Below are positions 59,100-64,000 of a stretch of 64,000 nt of DNA, one piece after another. The notes beneath the pieces are model-generated. The model saw only the letters and a program-made list of their open reading frames with translations. It did no database searches and was not told the DNA's origin. Source of the stretch: an uncultured Clostridia bacterium (GTDB lineage: Bacteria > Bacillota > Clostridia > Oscillospirales > Acutalibacteraceae); NCBI GenBank assembly GCA_946555465.1, contig CAMNST010000001.1:248001-312000 (forward strand). The letters are read 5' to 3'. Every line of letters begins with the position of its first letter. Position 1 is the stretch's first letter. The translations under genes and the position numbers were made by a program.

Positions 59100-60356
59100 A
59101 TGAAAAAATACACAGCATTATATAATACAATAAAAGATAAAATTATTGGCGGAGAATTGCAGAAGGGCGACAAAATACCTTCTGTAAGAAATACTGCCGA
59201 AATATATGATGTATCAATTACAACAGTCCAAAATGCCTATTTTGACCTGTGTGCCGACGGATATGTAATCTCTAAAGAAAAAAGCGGATATTATGTTACA
59301 GATATCGGACAGATAAATCCAAAAGAAGAAGCGGCAGTTGAACAGGAAAAAACAGAATACGACCTGACCGGCGGAAAGGCCGATGAAGAAAGTTTTGATT
59401 TTAATTTATGGCAGAGATACATTAAAAGTGCATTGCGCCAGAAAGACAGACTGCTTTCCTACAGCAGTGCCAAGGGAGAATATGATTTAAGAAAAGCAAT
59501 AGCACAGTATATTAAAGATAAAAGAAATGTTATAACATCTGCCGATAATATCATAATCGGTGCAGGTGTGCAGCCGCTGCTGCAGATTCTCTGTGTTCTG
59601 CTTGATAATAACAGCATTGTATCTTTTCCGGATAAAAGTTTTATTCAAGGTATGGGAATATTCTCAAGTCACGGTTTTGAAGTTCACACAAGAGACAAGA
59701 ATGCCGATATAATTTATGTTTCGCCGTCGCATATGACAAGATGGGGCGATGTTATGCCGATTAAAAGACGTCTTGAACTGGTTGAGCACTCGCAGAAAAA
59801 CGGCGCTCTTGTAATTGAAGATGACTATGAAAATGAGTTTCTTTATAACAAAAAACCTACACCGTCGCTTTACACTCTCGGCAAGGGCAATGTTATATAT
59901 ATCAGTTCTTTTTCCGCAATGCTTCTGCCCGGAATAAGAATCAGTTTTATGGTGCTAACAAAAGAACTAAAGGAAAAATTTGAAAAACAGAGTTTTTGTT
60001 TTGCCCAGACTGCAAGCAAAACCGAACAGATTGCACTCTGCAATTATATACGTGACGGACATATAAATTCGCAAACAAGAAAAATAAGGAGACTTTATAC
60101 AGCAAAAACAAAACGCTTTGCAGAAATATTGCAAAACGAAATTCCTCAGGCAGATATAAAACTCAGCGAAAACTTTCTGCAGATTATATTTGAACATCCT
60201 TTTAAAGGCGATGTTTCATCTTTTAAAGAAAGCAAAATTGATGTTTTTATAGAAAAATATGAAGAAGAAAGAATAAAACTTATAATATCTCCGTCAGCAA
60301 TACCTTCAGCCGGTCTTGAAAGTGCCGCAAAAAGGCTGAAAAAGGTATTTGGCTAA
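59100..60356 (+). CDS. MocR/PdxR-like GntR-aminotransferase fusion regulator
   Basis: N-terminal GntR wHTH; aminotransferase I fold with YSSAKGEYDLRKAIAQYI and IEDDYENEF. Confidence 0.9.
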   Translation: MKKYTALYNTIKDKIIGGELQKGDKIPSVRNTAEIYDVSITTVQNAYFDLCADGYVISKEKSGYYVTDIGQINPKEEAAVEQEKTEYDLTGGKADEESFDFNLWQRYIKSALRQKDRLLSYSSAKGEYDLRKAIAQYIKDKRNVITSADNIIIGAGVQPLLQILCVLLDNNSIVSFPDKSFIQGMGIFSSHGFEVHTRDKNADIIYVSPSHMTRWGDVMPIKRRLELVEHSQKNGALVIEDDYENEFLYNKKPTPSLYTLGKGNVIYISSFSAMLLPGIRISFMVLTKELKEKFEKQSFCFAQTASKTEQIALCNYIRDGHINSQTRKIRRLYTAKTKRFAEILQNEIPQADIKLSENFLQIIFEHPFKGDVSSFKESKIDVFIEKYEEERIKLIISPSAIPSAGLESAAKRLKKVFG

Positions 60357-60475
60357 AGAAATTTTTTCTTGAAGTCCATTTTTTTGGACACCACGCTTTG
60401 GGCATATTGAATTCAAAATAATCTCCTGTATAATGAAATTGTAAGAAAAAAACAGCGAAAAAGGAGATTATTATT

Positions 60476-60706
60476 ATGAAAAAATCATTAAAACAATTCG
60501 TTTCAGGCTTAATTATCTGTATGGCAACACTGGTATTCGGCTTTGCAATTACAGCATTATCTTTCAATCTTTTTGATACATTAACATCAGGTCAAATGAA
60601 AGCACTTTTTGCTCTTGATGTGGCAAGTTTAATTACAGCAGGCGGACTTGCCTTTTTTCTGTCTGAAACAAAAAGAGAGAAAAAGGAGCAACAGAAACTG
60701 AAGTAA
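60476..60706 (+). CDS. Small two-TM membrane protein of unknown function
   Basis: 76 aa; AAGGAGAT site; TTGAAT-16-TATAAT promoter at 60407-60434. Confidence 0.6.
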   Translation: MKKSLKQFVSGLIICMATLVFGFAITALSFNLFDTLTSGQMKALFALDVASLITAGGLAFFLSETKREKKEQQKLK

Positions 60707-60788
60707 TACAATATTGCCCGATTGATATGATTTGTGATATAATGCATTTGTTATTTCAGCAAATGCATTATTTTTTTCAGGTGATTTT

Positions 60789-62708
60789 ATGAACAGGAAT
60801 TTATTTTCAAAACATATCAGCAATAACAGAGTCAAAATAAATGACACTTTCTGGAACGAAAAAATTGAACTTGTGCGCAGTGAAGTTATATCTTATCAGT
60901 ATCTCGCACTGCAGGATAAAATTGAAGGTGCCGAAAAAAGTTACTGCATCGAAAATTTTATTAAAGCAGCAAAAATTGTTAAAAGAATAAAAAACGGAGA
61001 AGAAGTACCGGTCTACCCTGCTGACAAATGGCAGTATGATGAAAATAACAGCGATAAAAATGCCTTTCACGGATGGGTGTTTCAGGATTCCGATGTTTAC
61101 AAATGGATTGAGGCTGCTGCATTCTCTCTTGAAAATCATTTCGATGAAGAATTGAAGAAGAAAGCAGATAAATTTATAGACATAATCTGCTGCGCACAAC
61201 TTGAAAACGGTTATCTTGATACATTATATATTATAAATGACCGTGAAAAGGTATTTACCAATCTTAAAGATTATCACGAATTATACTGTTTTGGTCATCT
61301 GGCAGAAGGTGCAGTTGCCTATTATAATGCAACCGGAGAAAGAAAACTGCTTGATGCCGCCTGCAGATTTGCCGATTTAATATGCAATACCTTTGGCAAA
61401 GATAAAAAACGGGGATACCCGGGTCACGAAATAGCAGAAATGGCGCTTGTTAAACTTTATGATGTGACAGGCAAAAGCGAGTACCTTGAAACCGCAAAAT
61501 TTTTTATTGATGAACGCGGAAAAAAGCCGTATTATTTTGATATTGAACGCGGCAGAAAAACCGTAAACGATAATTATCATTACAATCAGGCTCACAAAGA
61601 ACCAAGATATCAGAGTGAGGCAGTGGGTCACGCCGTTCGCGGTGTTTATCTCTACAGTGCAATGGCAGATATTTCAAAAATATACGGTGATGATGAATTA
61701 TATTCTGCCTGCAGAAACATATGGAATAATATTGAAAATAAAAAGTTATATATAACAGGAGCAATCGGCTCAACTGTTGACGGAGAAGCCTTTTCATTTG
61801 ATTATGATTTGCCGAATGATTTGGCTTATTGCGAAACCTGCGCATCTATCGGTCTTATCTTCTTTGCACAAAGAATGGCGGAAACAGAACCGGATTCAAA
61901 ATATTTTAATGTTGCAGAAAGAGCATTATATAATACCGTTTTATCAGGAATGGCAGAAGACGGCAAATCATTTTTCTATGTTAATCCTTTGGAGGTGCTT
62001 CCTGAGGCATCTGAAAAAGATTCAAGAAAAAGGCATATCAAAACAGTAAGACAAAAATGGTTCTCCTGCGCCTGCTGCCCGCCAAATCTTGCAAGACTGA
62101 TTTCTTCTGTGGGAAGTTATATTTTCAGCGAAAATGAAGATACTGTTTATATCAATCAGTTTATATCCAGCGGCACCGAAACCGACAAAGCCGATATAAG
62201 CATAAAATCCGAATATCTTGAAAACGGCAAGGTAAGGGTAAAAGTGAACTGCAAAAAAAGTTTCAGCCTGGCAGTAAGAATACCGGAAAACAGTTATATA
62301 AAATCGTCGCATAAATTTGTATCGGAAAAAGGCTATGCTTATTTTGATATTGATAAGAACTCAGAAATAGATTTACAGTTTGATATGGGCATAAAAATTA
62401 TTAAATGTTCAAACAGAGTGCGTGCAAATATAGGTAAAGCAGCCATAATGAGAGGGCCTGTTGTTTACTGCCTTGAAGAGGCAGACAACGGAAAAAATCT
62501 GCATTTGCTCAGTCTTTGCAAAGAACCCGATTTTGAATATAAAGACGGTTTTATTTTTGCGAACGGATTAAGGGAAAAAGCAGATGAAAATCTGTACAGC
62601 ATATATAGTGAACCCCAAAAAGAAAAATGCAGACTTAAATTTATTCCTTATTACAGATGGGCCAACCGCGGCGAAAACGAAATGACAGTATATATCAGGA
62701 CAGAATAA
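60789..62708 (+). CDS. GH127 family (DUF1680) beta-L-arabinofuranosidase-like
   Basis: GHLAEGAVAYYNATG; YCETCASIGLIFFAQRM; WFSCACCPPNLARLISSVGSYIF (zinc Cys/Glu centre). Confidence 0.93.
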   Translation: MNRNLFSKHISNNRVKINDTFWNEKIELVRSEVISYQYLALQDKIEGAEKSYCIENFIKAAKIVKRIKNGEEVPVYPADKWQYDENNSDKNAFHGWVFQDSDVYKWIEAAAFSLENHFDEELKKKADKFIDIICCAQLENGYLDTLYIINDREKVFTNLKDYHELYCFGHLAEGAVAYYNATGERKLLDAACRFADLICNTFGKDKKRGYPGHEIAEMALVKLYDVTGKSEYLETAKFFIDERGKKPYYFDIERGRKTVNDNYHYNQAHKEPRYQSEAVGHAVRGVYLYSAMADISKIYGDDELYSACRNIWNNIENKKLYITGAIGSTVDGEAFSFDYDLPNDLAYCETCASIGLIFFAQRMAETEPDSKYFNVAERALYNTVLSGMAEDGKSFFYVNPLEVLPEASEKDSRKRHIKTVRQKWFSCACCPPNLARLISSVGSYIFSENEDTVYINQFISSGTETDKADISIKSEYLENGKVRVKVNCKKSFSLAVRIPENSYIKSSHKFVSEKGYAYFDIDKNSEIDLQFDMGIKIIKCSNRVRANIGKAAIMRGPVVYCLEEADNGKNLHLLSLCKEPDFEYKDGFIFANGLREKADENLYSIYSEPQKEKCRLKFIPYYRWANRGENEMTVYIRTE

Positions 62709-62709
62709 A

Positions 62710-64000
62710 ATGAAAGAAAAATTTGAAAATAAGTTTGATAAAATGGCAAATGCGCCCATAAAAAAATTAATTGTATCACTTGCAGTTCCTACAATACTGA
62801 CTATGCTTGTATCTGCAGTTTATAACATGGCAGACAGTTATTTTGTAGGCAAAATAGATACTGCATCCGTTGCATCTATCGGAATCGTTTTTTCAATAAT
62901 GACGCTTTTGCAGGCAATAGGATTTTTTCTCGGAAACGGAAGCGGTATAATGATAAGCACGCTGCTCGGAAAGAAAGATAAAAAAACGGCATCACACTAT
63001 GCCAGCACTGCGTTTTACACTTCAATTATATGCGGAATCATTCTTGCCCTATCAGGAATCTTTTTTTCAAAACAACTTGCACTGCTTTTGGGTGCAACCG
63101 ATACAACCATAAATTCAGCATCAGGTTATCTTAAATATATTCTTCTTGGTTCTCCCTTTATTTTAGGTTCTTTTGTTCTTAACAATCAACTGAGATATCA
63201 GGGCAGCGCAATTTATTCAATGGCCGGAATTATGAGCGGAAGTATTATCAATATTGCACTTGACCCTCTTTTTATTTTTACATTTGATATGGGTGTTAAC
63301 GGGGCTGCAATAGCAACGGTTATCAGCCAGATTATCGGTTTTCTCATTCTTATTATGGGTACTTTCAAAAATGAAAATATAAGAATGAATCCAAAAAACA
63401 TAAAACTGAGCAAAGAAATTTATCTTACAATTATAAAAAACGGACTCCCCTCTCTTTCAAGACAAGGCGTTCAAACTGCCGCCAACATAAGTCTGAATTT
63501 TGCATGCGCACCGTTTGGTGACGCAATGATTGCCGGTATGAGCATTTTTAACAGAGTTATGTTTTTGGGACTTGCCGTTGTTATAGGGGTTGGACAGGGT
63601 TTTCAGCCGGTATGCTCATTTAACGACGGAGCAAAAAAATACAGCAGAGTTTATGACGGTTATAAATTTACATTCCTGCTTACAACTTGCATTATAACCG
63701 TTTTGTCAATAATAGGGTTTATTTTTGCACCTAATTTAATTTCCGTTTTCAGAGATGACAGTGATGTTATTGCCGCAGGTGCAAAAGCACTGAGATATCA
63801 GTGCATTATAATGCCGGTTCTCGGTTACTGCACAACAACCAATATGCTTATGCAGTCGCTGAAACTGCCCCTTAAGGCAACCGTTCTTGCTCTTTCAAGG
63901 CAGGGAATATTTTATATTCCGCTTATTCTTCTACTTCCCCGTTTTATGAGCGAAACAGGAATAATGATTACAATGCCTATAGCAGATGCGCTGTCATTTA
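62710..64000 (+). CDS. MATE family efflux transporter, truncated at window end (not in ORF track)
   Basis: Open frame from ATG 62710 to window end: MKEKFENKFDKMANAPIKKLIVSLAVPTILTMLVSAVYNMADSYFVGKI... Confidence 0.9.
   Translation, partial: MKEKFENKFDKMANAPIKKLIVSLAVPTILTMLVSAVYNMADSYFVGKIDTASVASIGIVFSIMTLLQAIGFFLGNGSGIMISTLLGKKDKKTASHYASTAFYTSIICGIILALSGIFFSKQLALLLGATDTTINSASGYLKYILLGSPFILGSFVLNNQLRYQGSAIYSMAGIMSGSIINIALDPLFIFTFDMGVNGAAIATVISQIIGFLILIMGTFKNENIRMNPKNIKLSKEIYLTIIKNGLPSLSRQGVQTAANISLNFACAPFGDAMIAGMSIFNRVMFLGLAVVIGVGQGFQPVCSFNDGAKKYSRVYDGYKFTFLLTTCIITVLSIIGFIFAPNLISVFRDDSDVIAAGAKALRYQCIIMPVLGYCTTTNMLMQSLKLPLKATVLALSRQGIFYIPLILLLPRFMSETGIMITMPIADALSF

Noticed and set aside
1-64000. 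tRNA, rRNA, CRISPR, prophage or IS elements
   Set aside because: None recognised by eye; a tRNAscan/Infernal/CRISPR search would be needed to exclude short or degenerate copies.

Overview
AT-rich 64 kb chromosomal window that reads like a spore-forming Clostridia genome (inference from gene content and synteny; no 16S seen). Most of it is compact housekeeping DNA, largely on the minus strand. The main block is the conserved gmk-remA-rpoZ-priA-def-fmt-(zinc protease)-rsmB-rlmN-prpC-prkC-rsgA-thiN run. Other blocks are dgt-dnaG-rpoD, mltG/U32 peptidase/PBP, and spoIVA next to a SPOCS-LysM gene. Several items are missing from the supplied ORF track: a 29-aa GTG-start ORF that matches SpoVM, just downstream of thiN and beside spoIVA; a 47-aa Cys-rich membrane peptide; a 45-aa peptide directly downstream of a ~3128-aa secreted GH43-type protein; a convergent type I toxin-antitoxin-like locus at ~47.49-47.89 kb; and truncated genes at both ends (HAD hydrolase, MATE transporter). 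Accessory content includes a putative vitamin B6 salvage module (MocR regulator / kinase / ECF S component), a GH127 enzyme, a DUF5343-like gene with a palindromic promoter region, and a signal-less Cu/Zn-SOD-like protein. I saw no rRNA, tRNA, CRISPR array, transposase or integrase. All family names come from reading the translations, not from searches.
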